Shown here in pieces: positions 43,716 through 54,975 of a stretch of 64,000 bases of DNA (positions are counted from its first letter, which is position 1; every line of letters begins with the position of its first letter). Both the position numbers and the translations under genes were made by a program. The notes under the pieces are model-generated. The model saw nothing but the letters and a program-made list of their open reading frames with translations. It was not told the DNA's origin and ran no database searches. This stretch comes from Bretschneidera sinensis (lineage: Eukaryota > Streptophyta > Magnoliopsida > Brassicales > Akaniaceae), in NCBI GenBank assembly GCA_023935145.1, contig CM043698.1, forward strand, positions 148,019,125-148,083,124, written 5' to 3'.

Positions 43716-43733
43716 TGGCGCCGTTCGTGGGAA
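43716..43733 (+). other. Primer-binding site of the non-coding element
   Basis: TGGCGCCGTTCGTGGGAA, three bases after the LTR. TGGCGCCGT matches the tRNA-Asp 3' end. Spacer (GAT) and core are the same as in the Tat element. Confidence 0.75.
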
Positions 43734-43829
43734 ATTACCATCTCTCACTAAACAGTAGAAGCGAAGAAATGTAAAGAACTCATCTGGTGCAATGCCAAGC
43801 TGTCCGACACCATGTTGCACACTTTGCAG

Positions 43830-44288
43830 TTTTGGGTACGCACAACCAAGCCGTAGTGCGCATGCCCTTGTCCGAGCGGTTGCTAAGTGTGTACGGTCGA
43901 GGGCCATAGTGCACACGTACTGTCTGAGCCATTGCTAAGTGTGCATGACCGAGCGCCGTAGTGTGCACGGTCGAGCGCCGTAGTGCGCACGCCCCTGTCC
44001 GAGAGGTTGCTAAGTGTGCACGGTCGAGCACCATAGTGCACACGTCCCTGTCTGAGCCGTTGCTAAATGTGCACGACCGAGGGCCGTAGTGCACATGCCC
44101 CTGTCCGAGCGGTTGCTAAGTGTGCACGGTCGAGTGTCGTAGTGCACACGTCTTGTCCGACCCGTTGCTAAGTGTGCACGGCTGAGCGCCATAGTGCGCA
44201 TGCACCTGTCCGAGAGGTTGGTAAGTGTGCATGGCCAAGCTCCGTAGTGAACACGTCCCTGTCCGAGCCATTTCTAAGTGTGCATAGC
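43830..44288. repeat. Tandem array of about 52-55 bp (left of nested LTR)
   Basis: Irregular tandem units built on GTCCGAGCGGTTGCTAAGTG, TGCACGGTCGAGCGCCGTAG and TGCACACG. They continue at 45608 after the nested insertion. Short open frames through the array are repeat artefacts. Confidence 0.75.
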
Positions 44289-45607
44289 TGTTGCGCGATT
44301 ATCCACCTAAATAAATGGGCGAATAATCGCACTTATTTTACTTGCAAGTGCACAAGGTCAACAATGTAGTATAATGTGCGAATGCAAGATCATCTCCACA
44401 GGGATTGGTAAAGTTCAATTTAGAATTATATTCGCAATATAAAAAGATAGAAATAATAAAAGCATTGAGAAATAATAAAGATAAAATACTAAGGATAAAG
44501 GCGTAGGGACTTGATATCCACCACTAATTATGCTACCACAATATAACAGAATGCCAATGCTTTATTCATGCCATGTATACCTACTGGTTGCCAACTTAAG
44601 GGCATGGTATCTACTCCTTAAGCTATTGATTTCCCTAAGCAACGAGTTAGGCATGGTATCTACTCTAACTCTTTTCTTCCTTAAGGGATTCAGCATGGTA
44701 TCTGCTTGAGTTGTTCCTTAAGAAAACATAAGTATTATGGAAATCGACAACCACATGAGACCTAGGGCATGGTATCTACTCCCGGTTTCCCATGTTGATT
44801 AACCCAGGTATCCGGATAAGATATCCCTTGTTACTAATGTTAGACCCAGGACTCGGTCATCCAAATTGATCTAACTAACAAGTCCATACCATATGCACAT
44901 ATTGATCAGACATATACATATGAGGAATTTAAATAAAAGCAGGTATTAATCAAGTTTAAGCAACACAACATAAATATCGCAAGGCGCCAATACTAAATTT
45001 ATTGAGTAAACATAATTAGGGCTTCAACCAAGCCCTACTAAGAATTTAATTACACATAATAAAATAAAAAGGAAAGAAGAAACCCGAGAGAAGAGTCGTC
45101 AATTCCGCTCCACGGTCTCCTCCTCCAAGCTAAAGCAAAAGATAAAAGAATGGATCTAAGAAGTGATCCCTCCAAGAGGTGATGCCTTTTGTGTGTGATT
45201 TACAAGTGTATTTATAGGTCTTTGAGAAGTCCTAAGAGGCTCATGAGTTCCTAAACTTTCCTAAAACACAAAACTCCTTTATTTCCAAAATAGGGTTATT
45301 TCCAAAACAGGGTTCTGCAGTTTACTGTTCACGCCCATACATGTGTGCTCGATCGCATATGTGGTGCGCTCGATCTCAATGCTGCGCTCGATCGCACAGA
45401 GGAGTGCGCTCGATCGCAATCTAGCCAACAGCTGCTCCAGGACTTCCAGATTTCTTCCTTTAAGTGCCAAAAATGCTTCTTTTTCTCCAAGACCCTATAA
45501 AAACGTGTAAAACACAAAAGTGAAGTAAAATAGACTAAAACATATAGATAAAGAACTTAACAAATGTAAATTAAGGGGCTTAAATATGAATATTTAAGCT
45601 CCTATCA
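44289..45607. mobile_element. Nested solo-LTR-like element
   Basis: 1,319 bp, TGTTGCGCGATT...CTCCTATCA, flanked by the 5-bp duplication ATAGC (44284-44288 and 45608-45612) within the tandem array. There is no coding region and no internal primer site, so a solo LTR is the simplest reading; the family is not recognised. It contains four spaced copies of a GGCATGGTATCTACTC-like motif (about 44600-44780) and four of TGCGCTCGATCGCA-like sequence (about 45345-45420). Confidence 0.82.
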
Positions 45608-46090
45608 ATAGCCGATCGTCGTAGTGCGCATGCCCCTTTCCGAGCGGTTGCTAAATGTGCACGGTTGAGCGCCGTAGTGCACATGCCCGTGTCCGAGCGG
45701 TTGCTAAGTGCACACGACCGAGCGTCGTAGTGTAAATGCCCCTGTCGCAGCCATTGCTCAGTGCACACCAGTGCACATGCCCCTGTCCGAGCCATTGCTC
45801 AGCGCACACTAGTGCACATGCCCCTGTCCGAGCCATTGCTCAGTGCACACTAGTGCACATGCCCCTGTTTGAGCCATTGCTCAGTACACACTAGTGCACA
45901 CGCCCCTATCCGAGCTGTTGCTAAGTTCACACGGCCGAGCGTCGTAGTGCACACGCCCCTATCCAAGCCATTACTCAGTGCACACGCCCCAGTCCAAGCT
46001 GTTGCTAAGTGCACACGGCCGAGCGTCGTAGTGCACATGCCCCTGTTTGAGCCATTGCTCAGTGCACACTAATGCACACTGGTTGAACAT
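45608..46090. repeat. Tandem array of about 52-55 bp (right of nested LTR)
   Basis: Continuation of the 43830 array with variants such as CCGAGCCATTGCTCAGTGCA. Unit boundaries are diverged. Confidence 0.7.
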
Positions 46091-47060
46091 CAGTGCGCAC
46101 AGCCAAACTAAGCCGTGCACACCCAAGGCCTAGAGAAGGCATATGTGTGCAGACCATCGGACAAGGTCGAGCTTTAGTGCACACTGGCCGAGCTTCAGTG
46201 CGCAATTGTGCGCACGGCCAAACTAAGCCGCGCGCACCTAAGGTCAAGAGAAGGCATATGTGTGCAGATGCTCGGACAAGGCCGAGCTTCAGTGCACACT
46301 TGTGCAAACGGGCCGTCCTTCAGTGTGCAATAGTGTGCATGACCAAACTAAGACGCGCACACCCAAGGCCGAAAGAAGGCATATGTGTGCAGACCCTTGG
46401 ACATGGCCGAGCTTTAGTGCACACTGGCCGAGCTTCAGTGTGCAATAGTGCGCACGACCAAACTAAGGCGTGCACACCAAAGGCTGAGAGAAGGCATATG
46501 TGTGCAAACCCTCAGATAAGGCCGAGCTTCCGTGCACACTTATGCACACTGGCCGAGCTTCAGTGTGCAACAGTGCACACGACCAAACTAAGCCGTGCAC
46601 ACCCAAGGCCGAGAGAAGGCATATGTGTACAGACCCTCGGACAAGGCCGAGCTTCAGTGCACACTTGTGCACACTGGCTGAGCTTCAGTTAGCAATAGTG
46701 CGCATGGCCAAACTAAGCCGCGCATACCCAAGGCCGAGAGAAGGCATATGTGTGCAGACCCTCAGACAAGGCCAAGCTTCAGTGCACACTACTGCACACA
46801 GGCCGGGCATCAGTGCGCACGACCAAGCAATCGCACACACACTTAAGTCCGAGCTACGGCATATATGCTCATACGCTCGGACTCGTCCCAGCATCAGTGC
46901 ACACTAGTGCACACAGGCCGAGCATCAGTGCGCACGACCAAGAAATCGTGCGCACACCGTAGTCAAAGCTATGGCATATGTGCTCATACGCTTGGCCTCG
47001 TCCCAGCATCAGTGTACACTAGTGCACACAGGCCAAGCATCAGTGCGCAATAGTGCGCAC
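46091..47060. repeat. 115/125-bp tandem array
   Basis: CCAAACTAAGCC recurs at 46103, 46218, 46343, 46458, 46583 and 46708, giving spacings of 115, 125, 115, 125 and 125 bp. Each unit has GAGAAGGCATATGTGTGCAG and GCCGAGCTTCAGTGCACAC. Later units to 47060 are diverged. A 10-bp segment is gained or lost between units (a second TGTGCACAC). No gene; the open frames here are low-complexity repeats. Confidence 0.85.
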
Positions 47061-47079
47061 GACCAAGCAATTGCGCGCA

Positions 47080-47610
47080 CACCCAAGTCCGAGCGTTTGA
47101 GCTGATTGTCAAACGCTCGGCCAAGTTTCTCCAAGTCCGAACGTTTGAGCTGATTGTCAAATGCTAGACCAAGTTTCTCCAAGTCTGAGCGTTTGAACTG
47201 ATTGTCAAACGCTCGGCCAAGCATCTCCAGGGCCGAGCGTATGAGCTGCTTGTCATACCCTCGGCCAGGCATCTTCAGGGCCGAGCGTATGAACTGCTTG
47301 TCATACCCTCGGCCAGGCATCTCCAGGGCTGAGCATCGGCCAAGCATCTCTAGGGCCGAGCGTCGACCAGGCATCTCCAAGGCCGAGCGTCAGCCAGGCA
47401 TCTCCAGGGACGAGCGTATGAGCGGCTTGTCATACCCTCGGCCAGGTATCTCCAAGGCGAGCATATGAGCTGCTTGTCATACCCTCGGCCAAGCATCTCC
47501 AAGTCCGAGGCCTAGCGTATGAGTTGCTTACGCTCAACCAGGAATCTCCAAGTCGCTAGCCGCCAACCTCCCAAATCTCTTAAGTATAAACGCTCGGCCA
47601 CGGCACCAAC
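47080..47610. repeat. 48-bp array of hairpin-forming units
   Basis: Units with GAGCGTTTGA, a GCTGATTG loop and TCAAACGCTC form perfect 10-bp inverted repeats (47091-47118), spaced 48 bp apart for at least three units. Later units carry GAGCGTATGA/TCATACCCTC with weaker pairing and spacing changes, and share GGCCGAGCGT and GGCATCTCCAGGG. The array lies just before the 3' LTR. Confidence 0.8.
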
Positions 47611-47642
47611 ATCACGTTTTACTTCCTCAAGGCGCAAGTACT

Positions 47643-47661
47643 AGAGGAAGTGGGGGGCCTG
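47643..47661 (+). other. Polypurine tract of the non-coding element
   Basis: AGAGGAAGTGGGGGGCCTG directly before the 3' LTR. Nearly the same tract serves the Tat element on the - strand at 16056-16073. Confidence 0.75.
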
Positions 47662-48316
47662 TGATGTGCCACAAAATACTCCGGCCCAATAAACTCTCTG
47701 GCCCAGTAAACTCTCTGGCCCATACACATTCTGGCCCAATAAACACTCCGGCCCAATAGACACTCCGGCCTAACAGACCTACGCCTGACCCCCCCATCTC
47801 TACACACACAGCCCTCCAGCCACCTTATGCCACCCTACGACATGCCGTCCTATGGCCGCCTACACACGCAACCCTACAGCCACCCTACAGTGGGCCGCTC
47901 TGCAGCCACCCTACGGCATGTCGCCCTGCGGCAACCCTGCGACACACTGTCCTCTATGTGTACAATCAATGCCTTCACACTGAATAAGAGGCTATAAATA
48001 AGCCAAGGTATGGACTTCACATAGGGATTGAGACTTATTTGCTTACACACCAATTACTTAAGCCCTCGATTTCTCTCTTAAAGCCCTCAGCTTCTCCTTA
48101 AAGCCCTCGTGCTAACTTAAGCTTCGGAGTGCCCTCGGAGGTCTCCCCCTCCCCTCCTTCCGAGGTCCTTTAGTTCATCCCTGTAACTTGTGCAGGGCCC
48201 AAGCCATATCAGCACCCCAACCACTCCCAGGCCACGTCAGCTCCCAGGCCATATCAGCACCCCAGCCACGTCAGCTCCTAGGCCACGTCAGCACCAACCA
48301 TTTTTCGGCATCAACA
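47662..48316 (+). repeat. 3' LTR of the non-coding element
   Basis: 655 bp, TGATGTGCCAC...ATCAACA, with fewer CCGGCCCAATAAAC repeats than the 5' LTR and a TATAAATA box at 47993-48000. Divergence from the 5' LTR is visibly greater than between the two Tat LTRs, so this insertion is probably older. Confidence 0.87.
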
Positions 48317-49122
48317 ACTAGCTTGTTGAATTATGTGATCTTGTGGGATTTTGGTTAGATACATGGAGGAAGAAATTCCTTTTTTAAATAAATACTGGAT
48401 AGTATTGTATCCTGCTTTCCTAGAAATCAAGGAAAATCAATAGCTCAGATTGACAAGTGCAGAAGCCATCTCGAACTACTGTTTAGCCTTTGATGAAAAA
48501 CCCCAAAAACTGTGCTTTGGATGAGGAAATTTGACTGCTTTTCATGTCTCTTCAGGCAACAGTTTTCATTATTATGCTGCCTGCATAGTTGCTGTTGAAC
48601 TTATTGCCAATTATTCTTGTTTTTTTGCCGCTTGGTAATGCACAGTTCAACCATTTATAATGGCCCAAACCATCAGCTCGAGGCACATAATCTTACTGAG
48701 CTGCCCATAAGGGAAAAGCGGATGCAGAGACACAGAGAGATGTGTAGCAGAGCTCTGGTTTGAAATGCAGCTACCTTAAAAAATCTAACCCTAACTTGTT
48801 ATTTGTGAGCTTTCCTAGATGGACATTGTATTATAATGGCAACTGGTTTGAATTCATAAAATAATTAATTTTTTGAAAATCGAAGTGGTTTGACGATTGA
48901 AAACGTCAAGAAAGTTCTTAAAGATCAACATGGGATAATTATTATACTTGTGAAGTTTTTTAAGTTTGCAACCCTTTGCTAAAGGTGATCTATAGTCACA
49001 ATAAAAGCTGGACCCACAGAAAGCCGGCATTAGGATTTAGGACAAGAGGAGAAGACACGTCAAAAACCTCAGTAGTACACAGAAAGGGTTTACTATTCCT
49101 ACTTAGTTAGAAGGGAACCGAA
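48317..49122. repeat. Y block after U6 copy 6, right part, and T2 flank
   Basis: Continues the Y block from CTAGCTTGTTGAATTATG. It has deletions relative to the other two Y copies, including the coding-like fragment. It carries the unoccupied MITE site (GGGATAATTATTATACTTG at about 48933-48952), and passes into the T2 upstream flank near 48970. No gene is seen. Confidence 0.6.
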
Positions 49123-49165
49123 TCCCACATCGCCTAGTTACTTAAACGTTGAAGCCTTTATAAAT
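49123..49165 (+). promoter_or_regulatory. U6 copy 7 promoter: USE and TATA (T2 type)
   Basis: USE TCCCACATCG at 49123-49132 and TTTATAAAT at 49157-49165, about as in copy 1. The promoter survives although the gene behind it is decayed. Confidence 0.82.
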
Positions 49166-49187
49166 GAAGACGAGAGCTGAGGGGCTT

Positions 49188-49294
49188 GTCCCTTCGGATA
49201 CATTCGATAAAATTGGAACGATACAGAGAAGATTAGATTAGCATAGTCCCTGTGCAAAGATGACACGAATAAATCGAGAAATGGTCTAAATTTT
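49188..49294 (+). pseudogene. U6: U6 snRNA pseudogene, copy 7
   Basis: Recognisable from GTCCCTTCGG to the TAAATTTTC tail, but with GATACATTC for GGACATCC, a 5-bp duplication (GATTAGATTAGC) at the AGC triad, TAGTCCCTGTG for TGGCCCCTGCG, CACGAATA for CACGCATA, and an interrupted T run (TTTTCTTG). The ACAGAGA box is still intact. It cannot give a normal U6. Confidence 0.9.
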
Positions 49295-50584
49295 CTTGTT
49301 CATTTTGGTTTTGTCCTTCCTTCCTTCTTGATGGGTTTGTTCATTTTATAGTTATATGTTAACTCTTCTGATTTTGCTGGTTGCTGCCATCTCTCTCTCT
49401 CATTGATGGGTTTGCTCATTTTACATTTGCATGCAACTATTAATATTTTTTTTTTCTGGTTTCTGCCAATTTGGTCTCCTTTTTATTTTTATTTTTTTCT
49501 CTTATTGAATCTAGTTTAAGGTTTTAATACTCCATTCAATGCTGATTGGTGAGGAAAATCTCAGTGATTGATCAATTAGTAAGTATTTTAATGTTGTTGT
49601 TGATTTGATCAATGTGTTCTTTTGTTGTTTTGGTTACTTATATATGTATTTGTGCTGTGATTATTTTGTAGCATGATAATTAATTCTGATGCTTCATGTT
49701 GGGTTCTTGAATTAACTTGGGGGGTTTTCTGGTATTCTCAATTGATCTGTTGGCTGCAAAGTTGCTGTTGAACTTATTGCCCAAGTCTGCTTAGAATTAG
49801 TGTCGTTTTTTGCAGCTTGGTAGATCACTACTCAACCACCTGAAGGTTTAAAATTGGCCATAACCATCAGCTCGAAGCAAATAATCTTATTGAGCTGCAG
49901 ATAAGAGAGACAAGAAACAGAGATAGATAGTGCAAAGAATCTTATTGCACTGCTCAACCACCTGAAGATTTAAAATTTGCTTATTATATCTTCATTATTG
50001 CTTAGTCCAAGTTGTAGTATTAAGAGCATTAATGAAATTCAAGATTCATATGCTGAATAACATAAAAACAGACAAATACCCAAGCTAAAATTATGAAAAC
50101 CCATGAATCATTTCCTGCTTAAATAAATGTAGAAAAATGGGAATATGTTACTTGTATAAAAATTACTAGTATGTTGATGGAGATAACTACTAAATTACTA
50201 GTATAGTAAGCTTTGGTTGTAAGAGAGTAATCACTGATTTTGCAGAAATGGCTGATGTCTGCTCAGTGCTAATGGCTTGAAGGTGAAGAGGCTGATTCTA
50301 CTGGCTGACTAAAGAAACAAGCTCACTTGTCACTGCAGAGAAAGCTCAAAAGATAAACTTTCTTCTTCCTTCAATTATCTTTTTAAGTTTTCCTAATGTA
50401 GAGAGAGAGTTTTTTACTCAATTCAGAGAAACCTGGCTAGGATAGCTATTCTTCAAGATCAACGGTCCTCATAAATAGGACCCAGGGAACGTCCCACACT
50501 GGTGAGACTCAATAGCCTTGTCCCTTGTGTCTTGTTAGGATGATGCAATTTGTTCAACTCTTTTATAGTTAGAAGCGAACTGAA
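49295..50584. repeat. X block after U6 copy 7
   Basis: X-type spacer with its first 350 bp or so largely deleted; it enters at TTGATGGGTTTGTTC. No gene is recognised. Confidence 0.65.
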
Positions 50585-50662
50585 TCCCACATCGTCTGGT
50601 TATGTAAAGCTTGGAGAACTATTAATGAAGACCATAAATCGAGAAATGGTCTAAATTTTTTT
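50585..50662 (+). pseudogene. Mini-U6 remnant 4
   Basis: USE at 50585-50594, a weakened TATA (CTATTAATG), then CATAAATCGAGAAATGGT from 50633 and a T run. Confidence 0.78.
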
Positions 50663-51071
50663 CTTTTTTCTTTCAATATCTGAATTTTATGTTCCAATTT
50701 TTATATCATCAATGGCTTCTCCCAAATTTTTATCTTAAAACGAAGAAAAGACTGATTGAGTAACTTCAACAATTGTTATTTGTTAGTTGTAGTTGATCAG
50801 CATGTTGTTTGGTCCTTCATACTATGCCATTGGATTTTTTTTTCCTCTTCCCTTGTATACTTGAAAGTTGAAAGTCTTATTGATGATATTGTTATTGTTG
50901 TAGATTGGATAAATAAGACTTTCACCCTTTATCCAACATATCCAAAATACTGCAAAAAGTTCATCAAGTCTGAGCAGGAAATGATAATACATAGAGATGT
51001 AAATATACAAAATGTACATAACTACTAAAAACAATTAGGCAACCTCTGAAAACTTGTGGGCATTTCTAAGA
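50663..51071. other. Spacer between mini-U6 4 and the F-box fragment
   Basis: Matches 2137-2545. No gene is seen. Confidence 0.45.
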
Positions 51072-51572
51072 TCAAGCATAGTCATCCCTTTTGATGGAGT
51101 ACCTTCTGAAACTTGGCAGACCAATGTAATCATAGAAGCAAATAGTCACATAACAAGAATTTGACATTTGCTTGAGCCCCTTTTGAACTTTAGAATTTCT
51201 TTGAGAATGATAGACTTTTCCTTTTTGAGGATTACTACATAGGTGAACTGTTAATTTCTTCAAAACCTTTGAATTCTTCAGAAAATACCTTACTAAATCC
51301 ATATCCTCCTCCCAACCAATGAATGTTTTTATCTCAATAGATTCGAGGCATGATAACAAACACTGAGGCACTGATGGTAGCATAACCCCGTAGTCGTTAG
51401 GATCCCTGCCAGCCAATAGAGGAATTCAGTAACACTTGAGGAACTTTGATAGCAAATCTTCAAGAACTGGGCAGCTAGAAATGAGCGCCTTGAAAGCTTC
51501 ATTGTCCTTGAACTCAACTGCAAAGAGACAAAGGATCTTGACATGAGGTAACCAAACCAATTGAGGAACTTT
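51072..51572 (-). pseudogene. F-box/FBD/LRR-like protein fragment, copy 4 (best preserved)
   Basis: The FBD piece is one open frame of 114 codons (51416 to 51072): CLLSCLESIEIKTFIGWEED, DLVRYFLKNSKVLKKLTVHL, then a tail to a TGA stop. The upstream LRR piece (VPQLVWLPHVKIL, FVEFKD-like, SCPVLEDLL) ends in a stop in another frame at about 51426. In intact F-box/FBD proteins a longer LRR region joins these parts, so either an intron or a deletion lies at the join. No F-box and no promoter are present. Confidence 0.75.
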
Positions 51573-51607
51573 GACACGCATAAATCGAGAAATGGTCCAA
51601 ATTTTTT
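51573..51607 (+). pseudogene. Orphan U6 3' tail, copy 3
   Basis: GACACGCATAAATCGAGAAA, TGGTCCAAA and a T run: unmutated U6 tail directly against the F-box fragment. Confidence 0.77.
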
Positions 51608-53746
51608 TCTCAATTTTATGCTTCAATCTCTGATTTTTATGCATCAGTTTTGCTCTCCTTCCTTAAGTGATCTCCTCTGTTATTGTTTAAATGACCAGTG
51701 TGTTTATTTGTTGTTTTTTTCACAGGAAATTGTATTGATTTTCCACAAGAACACATTATAGAACTTTGTCTATTTGGGTCTTTAGGCTAAGAAATTGTGC
51801 TTTAAGCTTAAGTTGCAAGATATTCTATTGTCCTGTCCCAAATATGCTTTTATTTTTCTAATTGGTTTCTTGTTCAAGTGGTAATGTGATACAAAATGGT
51901 CTAAGCATGCCTGCCAAAGTCTTGCCTTTTCGTTATTTCTTTGCTTTTTAATATATAGAAAAGCTTGTAACAAAATGGGTATGTCTTGTCTTGATGAATT
52001 ATGTGATTTTCTAAAATTTTGGTTGGAGTCTTGGAGAGAGAGATAAAAGAATTCCCTACCTTAAATAAGTGGATAATATTGTACCGTCTTTGTAAATTTA
52101 AAGAAATCAGTAGATGATAGCACAACTGCACAAGCACACAGTAGTCCTAGTTGTGCTGAAATTGACAATTGTGGCAGCCATTTCTAACTTTCGCTCACGT
52201 TTTTTAGCTTTTTTAATCATTGTCAAATTACAATTTTATTCTTCACCATTCAGTTTTATATAATTCACATCTAAGTTCATTTTTATGATCAATGATATCT
52301 GAATCTATTGAAGATTTATTAGGCTGTATCCATAGGATTTCATGAAAAAGGAAGAACCAAGGATGAAAATGGATGATGAGACTTTATAATATCTGGCCAT
52401 TTCTTCCACAAAGTATAGTTCTTTGTTTTTCTACTATTTTTTGTATGCATGACTTCTATTTCATCATCCTCTCTCTGCGTATTTGACAGTATCCCCTTTA
52501 TTAAGAGAGTTCATCCTGTCTTTCTAATTTTACTGCTTTTCTTTTACTAGGAGAGAGCTCTGGATTTGGTTTTCTACTATCTTTGGTATGTATGGAGTTG
52601 AAATAGTCTATTATAGGTATTCGTTTGAATTTTTTTAATAATGTTGTTTACTAGAATTCTGTGATTGCTCCCATGTTACTATTGAGTAACATCAAACTGG
52701 AAACCCCTTTAACTGCAGTTTGCAGCCCTTCTTTTTCTTCCACAAAGTATAGTTCTTTGTTTTTCTACTATTTTTTGTATGCATGACTTCTATTTCATCA
52801 TCCTCTCTCTGCGTATTTGACAGTATCCCCTTTATTAAGAGAGTTCATCCTGTCTTTCTAATTTTACTGCTTTTCTTTTACTAGGAGAGAGCTCTGGATT
52901 TGGTTTTCTACTATCTTTGGTATGTATGGAGTTGAAATAGTCTATTATAGGTATTCGTTTGAATTTTTTTAATAATGTTGTTTACTAGAATTCTGTGATT
53001 GCTCCCATGTTACTATTGCTCCCATGCCTTTCTTTTTCTTTTCTTTTTTCTTCTCTTAATTCTGTTAAAAGAAGAGTTTGCTGATACATGTCAACTCCTG
53101 GGTTTGCTGGGATCTCCTGCAAACTTCTTCTTATAGAAGTTCAAACTGAAATTCTTGAATTTCAGCTCTCTTTTAACACTTGGCAATTGGAGGGGCTTAT
53201 TGCTTAGTGACAACAGTGAACATCCTGTTTTCTCTAGGTTCTTTAACTAGCAGATTAGCTTAAGGAAACTTGTTGAATTTCTGTTTGGTTTCTTTCAAAA
53301 GCTCTTTTTTTTTCTTCTAATTTCCATTTCTTTATTATCTATTTTTTTTCTCTTATGACTGTTCATCCCACATATGGTTCTTGGATATCCTTTATTTTGC
53401 AATGGCGGCCAAGCATTGCGCCTCTATAACCGATGATCAAACAAGAGATTTTGAGTGCAAGCCAGCCACTTTGTTGATTGCTTTTCGGTGATGTAGGGAA
53501 TCAGGATAGAAATTCCAATACTGAACCATCTTGTTGTATTGCAAATCTGACATTACTAACATTGTCGATGTCAAAATTTATATTGTCATATCATTTTCAG
53601 CCATAGGATTTAATGCTAGGAGTTTGAGACAACTAGTTATTTATCTTTTTTGTGGATGGCCAATGCACTCTCTTTACTTTGTGCGAATTTAGTTTCTGTA
53701 CTCCAAAGTTTTGTGCTTAGGCCATCGGGCAACTGCTGTTTCTTAT
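51608..53746. repeat. Z block, copy 3, with a 334-bp tandem duplication
   Basis: Spacer matching 3082-4864. A stretch starting CACAAAGTATAGTTCTTTG is present twice in tandem, at 52407 and 52741 (period 334 bp), the two copies being almost identical over about 270 bp. No gene is recognised. Confidence 0.65.
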
Positions 53747-54290
53747 TTATCATGGAGAAGTACTAATGTTTTCCTGGTTACATGGAATAGGGACCTTTGG
53801 GCAGAGGTTTTGCGAGCCAAGTGTCTGAACCAGTCTTCGTTAATGGAGTGTGGTGCTCGCTCGTAGACCATGGGGAGGCTTATTGGTTGGTTTCCTCCAA
53901 TGAATGGGGCTGTTAAGATTAACATTGATGGCTGTTCTCGAGGTAATCCGGGATGGCAAATGTTGGCAGTACTTCTGTGCTGACTGCAGATTATGGGCTA
54001 CTTCATGGGTTTCGGCTTTGCGAAGAGAGGTTTTTGGGAGGTCGAGGTTGAGTCTGACTTGCAGGTGGCGGTGAGAAAGTTGAAGCATCATCCAGATTCC
54101 TTTGATCCTAATCGAGGTCTTATAGAAGCTTGTAGAGTGATTCTTAGTAATGTTCACAGGGAAGGCAACTCGTGTGCAGATTGGCTGGCCAAGGCTTCGG
54201 ACCGATGGAGTTTGAGGTGCATGTGCTGGAGAACCCTGCTGATGGAAGTTTATAGAAGCTTGTAGAGTGATTCTTAGTAATGTTCACAGG
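53747..54290 (+). pseudogene. LINE RT C-terminus and RNase H fragment, copy 3
   Basis: Like copies 1 and 2 with the same internal deletion. In addition a 41-bp piece (TATAGAAGCTTGTAGAGTGA onward) from 54121 is repeated at 54250, replacing the end of the fragment. Confidence 0.75.
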
Positions 54291-54772
54291 GCTGCTAATG
54301 ATCTTCTAGGGGTTAAATGGCCCAGGGCCTATTGGGCTTGATCTTTTTCTTCCTTTGTATCAAAAAAGAAAGTATAGCACCTTTAATGATTGGCTCAAAA
54401 ACTAAAAGGGCTTTATGAACACCATGATAACTTGATAAGTTTTGTAAGTGACAACTGCTAGGGATCACTAAGATACAATCTGATGCATTAATCAAATTTC
54501 TTATAAAATAAAAAACAAGGACATGTAGGTAGAAATAAACAATGCTGAAAAATTGAAAGCTCGAAAGAAACAGATAAATCATATGCTTCTTTTTACAAAG
54601 TTTTGGTTGTACACAAATGGCAGAGTCATCCATCAATAATAAGCAAGAAAATTATGAACTCCAACTGCAATTTTATAAATGGTAGCGGGTACAAATTAGT
54701 CTAACAAAACTCCTACAATAAGATACTGCAAATTAGAAGAACTTAGGTAGAAAAGAAAATGATATCCAAAGT
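54291..54772. other. Spacer between LINE and PP2C fragments
   Basis: Matches 5429-5811 with an extra GGGCTTTATGAACACCATGA segment that is also at about 32118. No gene is seen. Confidence 0.4.
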
Positions 54773-54975
54773 TCAAACTTCGATCAACCCAACAACAACA
54801 GCGATATCATCAACTTTGCCTCCAGTCTGTCGGTAACCAAATAAACCAACAGCAACTTGAAAGGGAGAACGAAAATCCAAGTTTTGCGAATTGCTGAACA
54901 CGGTCTTTAAAATTGTCCAAGCCAACTGCTCTGGCCAAACATACCCTTGTATTTCACACAAAATCTCTTCAATTT
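54773..54975 (-). pseudogene. PP2C-type phosphatase C-terminal fragment (best preserved)
   Basis: Open on the - strand from about 54961 to a stop at 54773: CEIQGYVWPEQLAWTILKTV, NSQNLDFRSPFQVAVGLFGY, RQTGGKVDDIAVVVGLIEV. The GGKVDDI...VVV end is typical of plant PP2C phosphatases, which dephosphorylate Ser/Thr with two metal ions; the Asp pair is part of the metal site. About 65 residues of a domain of roughly 250-300 are present, so this is a last-exon fragment. Confidence 0.65.

Larger units (their letters stand above)
42964..48316 (+). mobile_element. Non-coding (non-autonomous) LTR retrotransposon
   Basis: LTRs at 42964-43712 and 47662-48316 start TGATGTG and end CAACA. A primer-binding site and a polypurine tract lie at the inner LTR edges in the right order for the + strand. 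The target GGCTAGCTTG, seen whole at 12857, appears as GCTAG on the left and ACTAG on the right, a 5-bp duplication with one mismatch. The interior has no gag or pol, only tandem arrays and a nested solo LTR. PBS, PPT and the 3' minisatellite resemble the Tat element at 15429, so it may be a Tat-derived parasite relying on another element's proteins. Confidence 0.88.

Noticed and set aside
46093..46692. A 199-codon open frame with repeated GICVQT-like peptides
   Set aside because: It lies wholly within the 115/125-bp tandem array of the non-coding LTR element; unit lengths vary by 10 bp, so the frame is not kept between units.
47091..47520. CRISPR-like regular repeats with spacers
   Set aside because: The whole 48-bp unit is repeated with no unique spacers, the setting is a plant LTR element, and no cas genes exist in the window.
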